Source: Carposina sasakii (lineage: Eukaryota; Arthropoda; Insecta; Lepidoptera; Carposinidae). Taken from it: a stretch of DNA of 64,000 nucleotides. The DNA lies in the NCBI GenBank assembly GCA_014607495.2, contig CP053175.1, forward strand, positions 8,506,770 to 8,570,769, written 5' to 3'. A program made the position numbers and the translations under genes. This document shows, piece by piece, positions 42,705-54,341 of this stretch; the stretch's first letter is position 1, and every line of letters begins with the position of its first letter. The notes under the pieces are model-generated. The model saw only the letters and a program-made list of their open reading frames with translations, had not been told where the DNA came from and ran no database searches.

Positions 42705-43446
42705 TTGTCAAACGTACTGAACTGGACATTACAATGTAAAAAATATGATCTCAAAATTTTCCAAATAGAATTAAGATAGTTAGTAAGATGCTTGAAATAA
42801 TCCTTAAACTGGATTCACTATTAAATAATGGTTGTGATAATATCTCTAAGTGATCCCTTTTTTATATGCAAATGATACTTAGTCTACTTTATATATAACC
42901 TACACTATATGTGATATATAAATATTTTTATATTATGTTCAAGAGAGACTAACCGAATTTTGTTGATTACTCTTTAAGATTTTACGATTGATGTGAAAGA
43001 ATTGATTAAATAATTGTCAAACGTACTGAACTGGACATTACAATGTAAAAAATGTGATCTCAAAATTTTCCAAATAGAATTAAGATAGGTAGTTGTAAGG
43101 CAAGATGCTTGAAATAATCCTTAAACTGGATTCACTATTAAATAATGGTTGTGACGATATCTCTAAGTGATCTCTTTTTTTATATGCAAATGATACTTAG
43201 GCCGTGTTTGTATCAAAATTTTATCGAGAAGATAAACCTATTAAACAGATAAACAGTTGAATTTTGTACGTAAAATGTCAGATTTATCTGTTCAATAGAT
43301 TTATCTTCGCGATAAAATTTTAATTGAAACAGAGGCTTACTCTATTTTATATATAACCTACTCTATATGTGATATATAAATATTTTTATATTATGTTCAA
43401 GAGAGACGAACCGAATTTTGTTGATTACCTACTCTTTAAGATTTTG
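42676..43446 (+). repeat. Tandem duplication of a 309-bp segment at the Tigger 3 gene end
   Basis: 42676-42984 is repeated from 42985, starting inside the last codons (IDVKELIK and stop). The second copy is longer because a 137-bp MITE is inserted in it. Otherwise the copies differ by scattered substitutions and a few small indels. Confidence 0.9.
43200..43336. mobile_element. Harbinger-type MITE, 137 bp
   Basis: Ends GGCCGTGTTTGTATCAAAAT and, inverted, GCCTCTGTTTCAATTAAAAT, with long imperfect inverted arms of about 55 bp (both contain TTTTATCG and GAAGATAAA). Flanked by TTA (43197-43199 and 43337-43339). Absent from the first copy of the tandem duplication. Confidence 0.85.
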
Positions 43447-43879
43447 AGTGTTAGAAGGTTAAATGCTATAAGAAACGGATGTTTCATATTGAATGGGTAA
43501 CCTGTGTATCTTAGATAACTCAACATTTGTCAATTTTTCTTGTGTAAAACCTAAAATAAACATAATTTCTAACTGAACATACAGATTTCTTTTTTAGTGT
43601 TCATAGCCAGGGTGTCCATTACCGGGACCCATTCCAAAACTGGGTGTCCATTACTGGTTTATGCCAAGTCCATTAGTGGAACATTTTTTGCCTTTTTTCT
43701 TTCGACATTTTTTATTTGTGGAACGTTCACTGTCCAAACCATTTTAATTCCTAATAAAAGCTACATTACATTAACCACATTGATTAGTAATGTTTGCAAA
43801 CGTTGGAGAACTTATTTTTTGAAAAAATATTTAGTGAAAATTTGACCTTATACTGTCCATAACTAGTACACTTACGTTA

Positions 43880-45211
43880 TACCGTGGCCTACGCCCCTCG
43901 ACATAAATATCGACCCAGATGAGGCATTCCATACACTTGAATCCTCATGGAAAAAATATTGCAAGGCCACAGAAATGGATTCTTGGAAAAAAGATCAAGA
44001 AGTTAGAAAAGTCTCCATACTATTCAGTGCCATTGGTGAAGAAGCCATTAGAAAATACAACAGGTTTGGAATACAAATTAATGACAACACAGTTACATGT
44101 GAAGGCGTACTGAAAATAATAGGCGAAAAAGTGGTTTCCAAGAAAAATATTTTACACAGCAGATATATTTTTCACTCTAAAAACCAAGAATATGAATCAT
44201 TTGACTTATATTTTGCAGAAATATCAAAGCTAGTTAAACAATATAAGTACAGAGACATTGACACAGAAGAAGAAATGTTAAGAGATAAAATAGTGTTTGG
44301 TGTTAACAACATAAAGATAAAGAAGGAGTTACTTAAAAGAGATAACCTAACATTGAAAGATGCAATTAACATTTGTAAATCATATGAAGCTACTGATAAA
44401 CAATTTAAAACATTTGAAAATACTGATGGTGAAATAATAAAAAAACTCAAGAATGATAATACTCCAATAAAGAAGAAAAAGTGTCGATTTTGTGGAGACC
44501 TACATCCATTTATAAAAGGTGCATGTCAGGCATGGGGCAAGACATGTTCAACATGCAATGGTAGAAACCATACAGAGAAGGTATGCAAGAAGAAACCTAA
44601 ACAAAATATTAAAAAAAGCTCCTTATTAACTGAAGAAACATACTCTAGTGATTCTGAAGAATTTATAATTAATAAAATTACAGACGAAAGAAATAAAAAT
44701 TTGGCAGAATGCAGCATTCAGTTCAAGAATGGTTTTAATTGGGTAGACACCAAATGTCTGTTAGACACAGCGGCAGATGAATGTTTAGTTGGATTATCCA
44801 ATTTAAAGAAAATGTTTGGAGAAGTCTATCTAAATAAAAATCTGAAACCATCAAGAAAATGTCTGTACAGTTTTAGTGGAAACAGCATCAAGATCCATAG
44901 TGAAATAAACATGTGTCTGAAAGTGTCAAAAAACTCTAAATTATACAGAGTAACATTCCAGGGTGGTACACACCCCTCACATTCCTTTATTATCATGTAA
45001 AGTTTGCGTCGAGATGGGCTTGGTACAATTCTGCAAAGAAGTGAAAAACAATTTTACAGAAACTGACAAAATTATAGAAAGATTTGGATCTGTTTTTGAG
45101 GGACGTGGATGTTTCGAAGGTGAAATAGACTTAGAAGTAGATCCAGATGTGAAACCTGTCGTGCAGAAACCTCGACGCATACCGGTAAGCCTGCGTAAGC
45201 GTCTGCAAAAA
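43880..45211 (+). pseudogene. Gypsy gag-protease, continuation after insertions
   Basis: Reads PWPTPLDINIDPDEAFHTL from 43881, then a gag capsid region (SWKKYCKATEMDSWKKDQEV), two cysteine knuckles (CRFCGDLH..., CSTCNGRNHTEKVC) and a protease with LLDTAADECLVG. A one-base insertion (CAGGGTGG) near 44966 shifts the frame; the protease end and the start of reverse transcriptase continue as CKVCVEMGLVQF and VVQKPRRIPVSLRKRLQ up to 45211. There a further insertion cuts the gene. Confidence 0.85.
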
Positions 45212-45985
45212 AAGCGGGTGGGGCTGTGTCGGGGCACACGGCCGTTGGTTTTAATGTGAAACGTCTATGTTAGCGAATCGCTTTTAAAGTAAAAGATTGA
45301 AATGAAAACAAGATGGACGCTGTTTTAAGTATTTTAATAAAAAAAGAACAGGTACGTAATAGAAACATAAAATACATAGCAAATGTTTATATATTTATTG
45401 TCACTTTCTGGTTATTTTAAATAGCAGCCGCCCACGACTTCGTCCGCGTGAGGGGGCGTTGTACCCGTGCGAAGCCGGGCAGGTTGTTGTATAGACTGTA
45501 GCCTTCCTTGGTAAATGGGCTATCTAACACTGAAAGAATTTTTCAAATCAGACCAGTAGTTCCTGAGATTAGCGCGTTCAAACAAACAAACAAACAAACT
45601 CTTCAGCTTTATAATATTAGTATAGATATAAATACTGTCCAAATTACACTTATTTTTGTATAAATCAATCGGTTCAAATAAACTTGACAAACACACGAAA
45701 GAATCACCACGCTATAAAGTCGGAGTCACGAGTTACACTGAATAGAAACAAGCGTGAGCGCCGGTTTCGCACAGTTATCGCAGTATCCCTCCCCCGCCCC
45801 CCCGCTTGACCCCGACACGAACTCAATGTCATAACAGCGAGCTGACTATATAAGTGAAATATTTACACCACATTTTTGTTTCTAAGACCAATAGTTTTTT
45901 AATTATTAAGGTACGATGATATAGACCTTTTCGTTACGGTCCAGTTTTTAAACCTGGTACCCGTATGTGTCGGCGCGATTTTAAA
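45212..45985. mobile_element. Composite non-coding insertion in gypsy pol, with RTE-type tail
   Basis: Interrupts RLQ|KEIAKLEEEG of the gypsy reverse transcriptase; CAAAAA occurs at both edges. Both sides carry GTGAAACGTCT in inverted orientation (45256 and 45976 regions), and GTGTCGGGGC-type words recur inverted. Bases 45427-45626 match the RTE/SINE tail found at 8772-8888 (ATAATATTAGTATAGAT). It is probably more than one event. Confidence 0.55.
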
Positions 45986-46475
45986 GACGTTTCACGTCAA
46001 AAAGAAATTGCTAAATTGGAAGAGGAAGGCATAATAGAAAAGGAAGAAAGGCATACAGATTGGGTAAGCAACATACTTTTAGTTAAGAAAAATGATAGCT
46101 TCAGAATTTGTCTAGACCCCATCCCATTAAATAAAGCTATTAAAAGACCAAATTATCAATTTTGCACAATTGATGAAGTTCTTCCAGAATTAGGTAGGGC
46201 TAAGGTGTTTTCTACCATGGATGTTAAAAAAGGATTCTGGCAGAAGTAGTAAGCTTACCACATTTTGGACTCCATTTGGCAAATATAGATGGAAAGTTTT
46301 ACCTTTTGGTATTTCCTCTGCACCTGATTTATTTTCAAATGAAAATGTATGAAATTATTCAAGGGTTACCAGGAATAGAATTGCTAGCGGATGATATCTT
46401 AATATATGGGGTAGGTGATTCAATTGCTGCAGCAACTAAAGATCACAATAACAATCTAGAAGGTTTATTTTAAAA
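45986..46475 (+). pseudogene. Gypsy reverse transcriptase fragment
   Basis: Continues the same pol: LLVKKNDSFRICLDPIPLNKA, then TMDVKKGFWQ (motif A), FWTPFGKYRWKVLPFGISSAP in a shifted frame, and GIELLADDILIYG (active site, here LADD). At least three frameshifts and a stop (46247). It is truncated at about 46475. Confidence 0.8.
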
Positions 46476-46489
46476 AATAATAAAATATT

Positions 46490-46935
46490 GTCGCGAATAA
46501 TTTAAATACCTCGGACACTATCTCACGGACGACCTCAGGGACAATGTGGACATTGAGAGGGAACGTAGGGCGCTAGCGGTTAGGAGAAACATGATAGCCC
46601 GCAGATTTGCCCGTTGTACGAATCAGGTGAAGATCACCCTTTTTAAGGCGTTTTGTCAGAGCTTTTACACGGGCAGTCTGTGGGTTGCATATACCAAGAG
46701 ATCTCTGGATGCCCTACGCGTGCAATACAACAATATGTTCAGGGTGCTTTTGAGACTGCCCCGCTTTTGTAGCGCTTCAGAGATGTTCACAAATGCGCGA
46801 ACAAATGGATTTCAAGCAATAATTCGTAATAAAACGACATCTCTAATGAGCAGGGTACGGAGCAGTGGCAACAGTATCCTGAAAGCAATTGCTGATATTG
46901 TTCTTCCCCCCTGTGGAGGAGTTTTGTACAGAGGG
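46490..46935 (+). pseudogene. LINE D C-terminal fragment, copy 1
   Basis: Begins FKYLGHYLTDDLRDN, then VDIERERRALAVRRNMIARRF, a C-terminal domain of a LINE ORF. The same family is seen at 62061-62693. It has no active-site region; both ends are truncated. Confidence 0.7.
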
Positions 46936-46939
46936 TGAC

Positions 46940-48724
46940 AAACCGACTGACTTACTGACATTTTCAATTCTTTTTATGTATTTCGACTTATTATAATTTG
47001 TATTGATTTTAATTATGATTTTATTTTATTGAATTGATTTATAATTTATTTTATAATATTTGACATTATTATTATCCCTTCTGGCCCTCTCTTTTTGTGA
47101 TTTAATTTTAATTATATTTATCGATGTAATCTAGGTACTAACAATAGGGTTAAGGTACTTCTTACTAACAACTAGGGCTATTATTGCCTGAGTGTAATTA
47201 AATAAATTAAATAATCGCGATTCAATTTATTTAGTTAGTGTATTTGAAGTTTTTACATTGGCAACACTTTTGAGCGTGACAGATCAAACTGGGCACACTG
47301 GCGGCTGCGTTTTTTATTGTTCTCTCTGCGCCGGCACCGATGGTAGTATATACACTCTTGGAGAAAATTTTTGCTGTTGAAGCTTTGTGGTGAGTTCTAG
47401 AAACTTATTCACTATTGATTATTTGTTATAACTATGTATTTCGTGTATATACCCATGATGAGATTGCTGCGGCAATTGTTGAGTTTATCAGTAAAAGATG
47501 TATCAGGTTTACTAGGATTCTATCAGTAGATTCATACGTTGTTTAACGTTACCAGTATCAGATGAGAGCTGTGAGGTAAGGGATGGCTGTAAGGGGTGGA
47601 AGGAGGCCATCGTGGGGAACCAGCCCCAATTCAGTAAAGCGACGGGTGTTTACCCGATTCAGTACCAGTTTGTAAAGTACGTGTGCACTTGAGGTGCAGG
47701 TACGTACATTCAGAGTCAGATTATATCGTTATGACGTTACCAGATCGTCAATTAACGTCATGGTGGAGATGCTGGGATCATTTACATAAATATATTAAAA
47801 CCATAATACGTATGTAGGTACTTATCTACCTACATATATTACTACAACTAACTACAACTTTAAAGATAACCAGAAAATTTATAACACCATCAGTTACAGT
47901 TCATTGAATTACACAAGTATATTCAGAAAATTCTGCGGATCAATGTTTTTTAATAATATAGAAAGCATGAGAGTCAACAACAAATAACAATAGTAAATGT
48001 TTGATGAAACAGTTTACCTTCTCCTTGCTACTTATGGTACAGAGGCTGACATAGGATATACATCATCAATATGTCTAGATAATAGGTACCTAATAATATT
48101 TTATAACAGTTGTGATACATGCACAAAATCCTCATTTAAATATACATACATAATCTGAACTAATTATGGTTATTATTGCTTACATACCTATACAATAAAT
48201 TCATGGTAAACTGACAACATAAAAAAGAGTATCCGTAGGTGTTTGATTTTTGTATGAATATTGTCAACCGACTCGTCATAATCAGTTATTTAAAGAAAAT
48301 GAAATTTATATAAGTTGATACTGTTACAAATCATTTATAAAAGTGACCACACTATTAAAGTACAAGTAATCATAGAAGAATAATCTTATCAATTATACAA
48401 CAACATTGATATAAAAATTTTAATTTAATGGGTTCGGTAACATTTGCACATATCAATCTCACATATAAGTATTGGGGCGGGGGGGTATACAATCTTTCTA
48501 GGACAAATATGAACTAAAGTTCCTTATGAACTAAAGTTCCTTATGAACTAAAGTTACCTATCAGTTATCTAATCCTATAACTTTAATGTATTGATGGGTT
48601 CACCAATGAATTGTTACTATTTTTGTAGCGGACATTACAATTTTATTTCTTTTATACTTTAAATTTTTTTAATTGGGAACCTTACCTATTCAATCTAGTG
48701 TCAGGGAAGATTTCCTTTAAATAC
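46940..48724. other. 1.8 kb non-coding, AT-rich
   Basis: No credible gene. Near 47475-47530 a degenerate stretch (VKDVSGLLGFYQ, stop) may be a gypsy relic. 48507-48559 holds three tandem copies of a 17-bp word (ATGAACTAAAGTTCCTT). A G-run is at 48476-48486. Confidence 0.4.
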
Positions 48725-48732
48725 ATACATAC

Positions 48733-50478
48733 TAGGGTATAGAGAACCGGATATGTTTCAAGGAACCGGGATTTTCGGTATCGGACCATGCTGGAACCGG
48801 GAATTCCCGGGATTTTCGGTACTTTCGGTTTTTTTTTTCAACCATACATAATATGATGCTAATTGATAAATTGAAATTGTGACGGTATCAAGAATAAGAC
48901 TACAAATAAAAATCACAAAAGAATGTTTTATTTGAGTAGTAATCAGCTTTTAGCTACAGCCAAACTTAATATCAATACAATACTTACAATCTAGATAAAT
49001 TCAGTCTGTCATTGAATGAGATCAATCATCATCATCGGGCATCAACATTAGCTACAATAATTAACTTATTCCAACTTAGCCTAGCTATTCCGATAATCGA
49101 GAAGCTGCAATCAAAATTAAACGTGTGGTATCTAGACGATGGCACCCTAGAAGGCGAAGCGAGCTCTGTCCTAGGGGATCTTAAACTCCTGAAGCAGGAA
49201 TTAAAATTAATAGGGCTTGAGCTCAACACGGGAAAATATGAGTTATATGTCCCCGCTTCCACCCCATCCCGTAACGAAATTTTTCTGCTTTCAACCTATT
49301 GGCTCCAAATTTGTCTGTTATGGATAAAAGCTCTTTTCGCCTTTTGGGCTCGCCCATCTTAGACGAGTCGATACCCTCTTTCGTGGATGAACAAATTCAA
49401 AATTTTGTCGGCACCTCAGATCGCCTTTTCAAAATTAATACGCACATGGCCTACTATATAATACGCCATTGCCTTTTTGCCCCCAGATTTATGTACTACC
49501 TCCGCTGCAGTCAAATCTGGAAATTTCAGAATCTTCTTCGTTTAGACCAAACTATTAAGCAGACCCTCTCCTCGATTATCAATATCCGTTGATCGTTCCT
49601 GGGCCAAGATAAGGTTTGGAGGTGTACGCAAAATTACTAGTGTAGCACTCCCAGCCTTTTTGGCTTCAGCCCATAGCACTCTCCCACTAGTCATCAAAAT
49701 TTTAAACAGCCAAAGCCAGGTCGAAATTGCACATATGGCTGAAGCCAAAACCGCCTGGAAAGCGGTCTGCCCAAACGGAGTTGAACCGTCTACCCCATCG
49801 TCGCAGAGGCTGTGGGACGGGCCGGTTTGTGAATTGGTACGGAAAAACCTATTAAACACGTCAAACAGTACCGCAGAGCGTGCCCGCCTTACAGCCTTGG
49901 GCGAGTGTGAGTCGGGCCTTCGGTTACAGGCACTGCCGTCAGCCAACGTCGGTACACTTTTGGACCGAACCACTTTCTGCATTGCCACACGCCTACGCCT
50001 TGGTGCGCCGTGCAATGTCCCCCACCGATGCCGATGTTGCGACGCCGTCGATCAACTCGGACACCGTGGCGTCTCATGTGCCAGGAGTGCCGGTCGCATC
50101 CCACGTCATGCTAGTATTAACGATATCATCCGCCGGGGCACCATCTGTTTTAGAACCCGTTGGTTTGGTGTGCGACGATGGCAAGAGACCGGACGGCATG
50201 ACCCTCGTGCCCTGGGAGATGGCGTGTAGATCGTGAATAGTAGAATCACCTAAACGCGATGTAATTTTATTGCACAGCAGGTCAGCCGAAGAAAAAATCG
50301 CCCACGATCGCCTCCATTCTTGAAAAGGGCCATCTCGACTCTTATATTTGTTTCAAGGTCGTCATTCTTCGTTGATCTAACACGTTCCTTCCTAATCTTC
50401 TGGAGTTCTGCATTTAGTTCGTCGCTCTTCGTAAGATTACTTCTTTCTACTACCGGGATTTCCCGGTTCTATACACTA
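48733..50478. mobile_element. hAT-like non-autonomous element carrying a reverse-transcriptase pseudogene
   Basis: Ends TAGGGTATAGAGAACCGG and, inverted, TAGTGTATAGAACCGGG. Flanked by an 8-bp ATACATAC on each side (48725-48732 and 50479-50486), as for hAT transposons. That flank is a simple ATAC repeat, so the duplication is weaker evidence than usual. It contains no hAT transposase. Confidence 0.6.
49012..50236 (+). pseudogene. Reverse-transcriptase-like protein fragment inside the hAT-like element
   Basis: Three frames in succession: 49012-49270 (VWYLDDGTLEGEASSVLGDL, a YLDD-type active site), 49299-49592 (SSFRLLGSPILDESIPSFV) and 49660-50100 (HSTLPLVIKILNSQSQVEIA, later [16 protein letters not shown] and [17 protein letters not shown]), ending in 49880-50236 as [21 protein letters not shown]. 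The order and motifs match a widespread animal retroelement polyprotein whose clade I cannot name. Frameshifts near 49275, 49600-49640 and 50105. The base composition is more GC-rich than its surroundings, which supports capture from elsewhere. Confidence 0.65.
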
Positions 50479-50486
50479 ATACATAC

Positions 50487-51040
50487 ATACTACATGGGAA
50501 ATTTGCAATGATACTATATAAAAGCTCTATTGAATTATATCTTATGTGTTGGATCAACCATAGTAAACTTGTAAAAAACTAAGACATTAATTTGGTTAGC
50601 CCAAGGAAGGTAAAATAATATGATTTGAATTGGTCTGTGTTTATAGATGAGACCTTTTTTACACACATATTTTTTCAATAATATTATTTCCTTTCATTTA
50701 AGGCGGCTGCTCACCCATACAAATATTTAGTAGATATTGTGGAACTTTCTGTTATTAAATTAATACAGTACCTACAATGTAAAATGATTTATTCATGTTA
50801 ATAACATGACAGAAAACAAAATAAAAGAAAAGTTTATAAAAATCACAATCCAATGCTAATTGTTATTGTTCACTCACTTACTAAAATAAAACACCTTCAC
50901 TGCACTTTCATGAAATACTCATCTTTATTCAAAATTAAGATAGCCCAACAAAACACATTAAAGGAAACCATATCGCGTTCTAACTCGGACTAAGCGACAT
51001 CTAGTGGCCACATACGCACACTACAATTTAATTGCCTAAA
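50487..51040. other. Non-coding; includes the BEL 3-prime LTR region
   Basis: Read on the minus strand, a purine tract (CTTGGGGGCCGGAA) at about 51042-51055 is followed by TGTTTAGGCAATTAA, a typical BEL LTR start at 51041. The LTR end is not certain; CCACA near 50739 is a candidate. Confidence 0.5.
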
Positions 51041-51108
51041 CATTCCGGCCCCCAAGGACGACTGGTCCTTTAAGAGAAAAGAGAGAACAAGAAAAAAAAA
51101 ATACTAAC

Positions 51109-53712
51109 TTAAATATCGATGGGAAGTGGACATACTTTAGTAATGGGACGCTTAAATACATTATCCTTAAATTTTAAAGTAACAACTCTAGTCAGTCCAT
51201 CCTTACCTGGATGCTTATCTATAATTCGACCCAGTAACCACTTTCCGGGAGGAAGACGTTCGTCCTTTACAAGGACTATTGTGCCGATTTTAGGCTCAGT
51301 TTTAGTCTCTGCCCACTTGTATCGATTTTGAAGAGTGGTTAAATATTCAGAACTCCACCGTGACCAAAGATTTTTAACCATCCTTTGGAGAAGCTGCCAT
51401 CGGTTCAGAGGTGAGATGAATTGATTATGTAGATCCTCTTCAGGAACAGTGATAGGAGCTTCACCAATGAGGAAATGCCCCGGAGTAATTGGAGAAACGT
51501 CGTCTATAAAGTTGCTAACGGTTAAAGGTCGTGAATTGACACAAGCTTCTACTTGCGTCAGTAAGGTAGCATACTCCTCAAACGTAAGTAGTGTTTGACC
51601 GATAATTCGTTTAAGGTGAGACTTAACCGACCTTACCCCAGCCTCCCACAAACCACCAAAATGTGGGGATCCAGGGGGGATAAAGTGCCAAGTAGTATTG
51701 TCATTAGCCAGTAATTCAGAGATCTCTCCAATCACTCGTGAGTTTCGATTTTTAAACATAGAATCTAACTCTTTAGAGGCTCCAACGAAATTGGTTGCAC
51801 AGTCACTCCACAGATCACTACAGTGTCCGCGTCGTGCAATGAATCGTCGAAAGGCAGCAATAAACGCTGCGGTAGTGAGATCGGTTACCAATTCTAAGTG
51901 AATTGCTTTAGTAACTGTGCAAACAAACAGACTAATATAAGCCTTGCATGTGCGCTTACATCGTCCCGGGTATAACTTGAGGATAATCGGACCCGCATAA
52001 TCGACTCCACTGGTGCGAAAAGGTTTAGCAGGAGTTACTCTAGACGAAGGCAATTGTCCCATCAGTTGGTTAATTGGCGTTGCTGACTGTTTGAACAGGT
52101 AATACATTTGTGAATAATTTTCTTAATCAGATTTTTTGCGCCAACTATCCAGTATTTGGAACACACCATATTCAGAGTTAACTGAGGCCCACCATGTAAG
52201 GTATGACGATGAGCATCTTGTACAATTAAGAGAGCGAGGTGACAACTAGAGGACAAAACAACCGGACATTTTTTGTTAAAACTAACTTGTGAATTATGCA
52301 GGCGACCGGAAACCCTCAACACTCCAAATTCATCCAGGTAAGGTACAAGGGATCTTAATTTACTAGTTTTATTTACACTGCCTCCTTTCCTTAATATCCT
52401 AATTTCCTCTTGAAAATAAATAGCTTGTGACAATCGAATACAAACATAAGTGGATTTCCTTAATTCAGCTACCGTAAGATATGGAAGAAAGGATACAGGT
52501 GGCGAGATCATTTTCTTAAAGTTAATTCTAGATTTACAAATTGCAACAAACTTAAAACACACGCAGTGACACGGATTAATTTGGAAATTTCGAGAATCTA
52601 TTGAGATATGAGCTGGCTTCATCACTGTCAACTGTAACTCCGACATGTAGAACTTCCTCTTGATTCTTAAGTTTTGTTTCCTTAATCTCTAGCTGTGTGT
52701 CTGGAATATCAGTCGAAAGTGACGAAAGTGTGATAAAATCAATGTTGCGCAAGAATTTGGGTCCGTGCCACCATAAGTCGTGATCTTTCAGTAACTGTGG
52801 GTTTAAACCGCGTGAAGCGCAATCTGCAGGATTTTCTGCTGACTTTACATGGTGCCACTGACTACTGCTTAATACATTTAAAATTTCTGTTGTGCGATTG
52901 GCGACAAAGGTTTTCCACACATTAGGATTTTTCTTTAACCAGGCCAGAACAATCATTGAATCCGTCCAGGCATGGATGTTTTCATCGTTTAGTTTTTAGA
53001 CTATTCTTAATACCTTTAATTAATTTAGCTAAGAGTACGGCAGCATTAAGTTCTAAACGAGGTATCGATACCTGCTTTACAGGAGCCACCTTTGTTTTTG
53101 CGATAACAATTGAAACATGAACAGTGTCACTAGTGACTACTTTTAGGTACACAACTGCAGCATAAGCTAGAGTGGATGCATCGCTGAACCCATGAACTTC
53201 CACGCTTTGAATTCCATCGTTAGTGTGATACCAGCGCTCTAAGTAAATTGTATCCATGTGTAATAGTTGGTATCTGTAACCCTCCACTCTGAAGCTAACT
53301 CAGAAGGAAGTTCATCAGTCCACCCAATGCCACCCAACCATAATTTTTGTAAAATTATCTTAGCAGAGATAATAACTGGCCCCATAAATCCTAAAGGGTC
53401 AAATGATCTGGCTATATCGGACAGTACCAGCTTTAGTGAATGGTTCTTTAGATTCTGAAATATTTACTTTAGTTCAAAGACATCATGACAAGAGTTCCAG
53501 CGAATACCTAATGCCTTAATCGTATCATTGGTGGAAATATTAACACTGTTCTTTAGTAATTCTATCACTATAAGGAATCCTATCTAGAACTGCGGGACTG
53601 TTCGATGCCCACTTGTGCATTTCAAATTTACCTCTAGCCATACTTCTGTTATACGGGTTTGTATGTAAATAGCTTCATCCTCATCACTCGCAAACCGTCG
53701 CATAAAAATCGG
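51109..53712 (-). pseudogene. BEL/Pao pol, cut by the assembly gap
   Basis: Integrase at 51109-52107 (332 residues) has D36 (SGVDYAGPI), D102 (LWSDCATNFVGA) and E155 (GGLWEAGVRSVK) and runs intact to the pol stop. Before it come the integrase zinc region (52062-52646), RNase H (52576-52956 and 52982-53287, HGFSDASTLAYAAV) and the end of reverse transcriptase (DPLGFMGPVIISAK; FASDEDEAIYIQTRI) to 53712. Frameshifts separate these near 52100, 52600, 52970, 53290 and 53600. The rest, with gag, lies in or beyond the gap. Confidence 0.88.
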
Positions 53713-54212
53713 NNNNNNNNNNNNNNNNNNNNNNNNNNNNNNNNNNNNNNNNNNNNNNNNNNNNNNNNNNNNNNNNNNNNNNNNNNNNNNNNNNNNNNNN
53801 NNNNNNNNNNNNNNNNNNNNNNNNNNNNNNNNNNNNNNNNNNNNNNNNNNNNNNNNNNNNNNNNNNNNNNNNNNNNNNNNNNNNNNNNNNNNNNNNNNNN
53901 NNNNNNNNNNNNNNNNNNNNNNNNNNNNNNNNNNNNNNNNNNNNNNNNNNNNNNNNNNNNNNNNNNNNNNNNNNNNNNNNNNNNNNNNNNNNNNNNNNNN
54001 NNNNNNNNNNNNNNNNNNNNNNNNNNNNNNNNNNNNNNNNNNNNNNNNNNNNNNNNNNNNNNNNNNNNNNNNNNNNNNNNNNNNNNNNNNNNNNNNNNNN
54101 NNNNNNNNNNNNNNNNNNNNNNNNNNNNNNNNNNNNNNNNNNNNNNNNNNNNNNNNNNNNNNNNNNNNNNNNNNNNNNNNNNNNNNNNNNNNNNNNNNNN
54201 NNNNNNNNNNNN
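53713..54212. other. Assembly gap, 500 N
   Basis: Exactly 500 unknown bases, a standard scaffold-gap size; true length is unknown. Confidence 0.99.
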
Positions 54213-54341
54213 CCGGGTTATTTTGTTCCACCCTGTATAATATAGGTACGTACTTTTTATATCATGCTGTAAATAGAGTGCCGGTTATTTTGTTCCACTC
54301 TGTATATTATAGGTACGTACTTTTTATATGTATATCGAGTG
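54213..54341. repeat. Two tandem copies of a 61-68-bp unit at the gap edge
   Basis: Units 54213-54280 and 54281-54341 begin CCGG(G)TTATTTTGTTCCAC and share TATAGGTACGTACTTTTTAT. The array may continue into the gap. Confidence 0.85.

Larger units (their letters stand above)
39004..43877 (+). mobile_element. Pogo/Tigger element 3 with long subterminal repeats
   Basis: Inverted termini begin ACGTAAGTGTACYA and share TGGACAGT at about base 20; TA duplications lie at 39002-39003 and 43878-43879. One gene occupies the plus strand. It has been enlarged by a LINE tail (41339-41635), a 309-bp tandem duplication and a MITE. It lies beside the Kolobok-like element within gypsy gag. Confidence 0.85.

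Noticed and set aside
45427..45626. A complete SINE
   Set aside because: Only a 3-prime tail of RTE type is visible; no A and B boxes upstream within the insert.
53584..54240. Long frames of 193-215 residues across 53.7-54.2 kb
   Set aside because: They consist mostly of unknown residues from the N gap.
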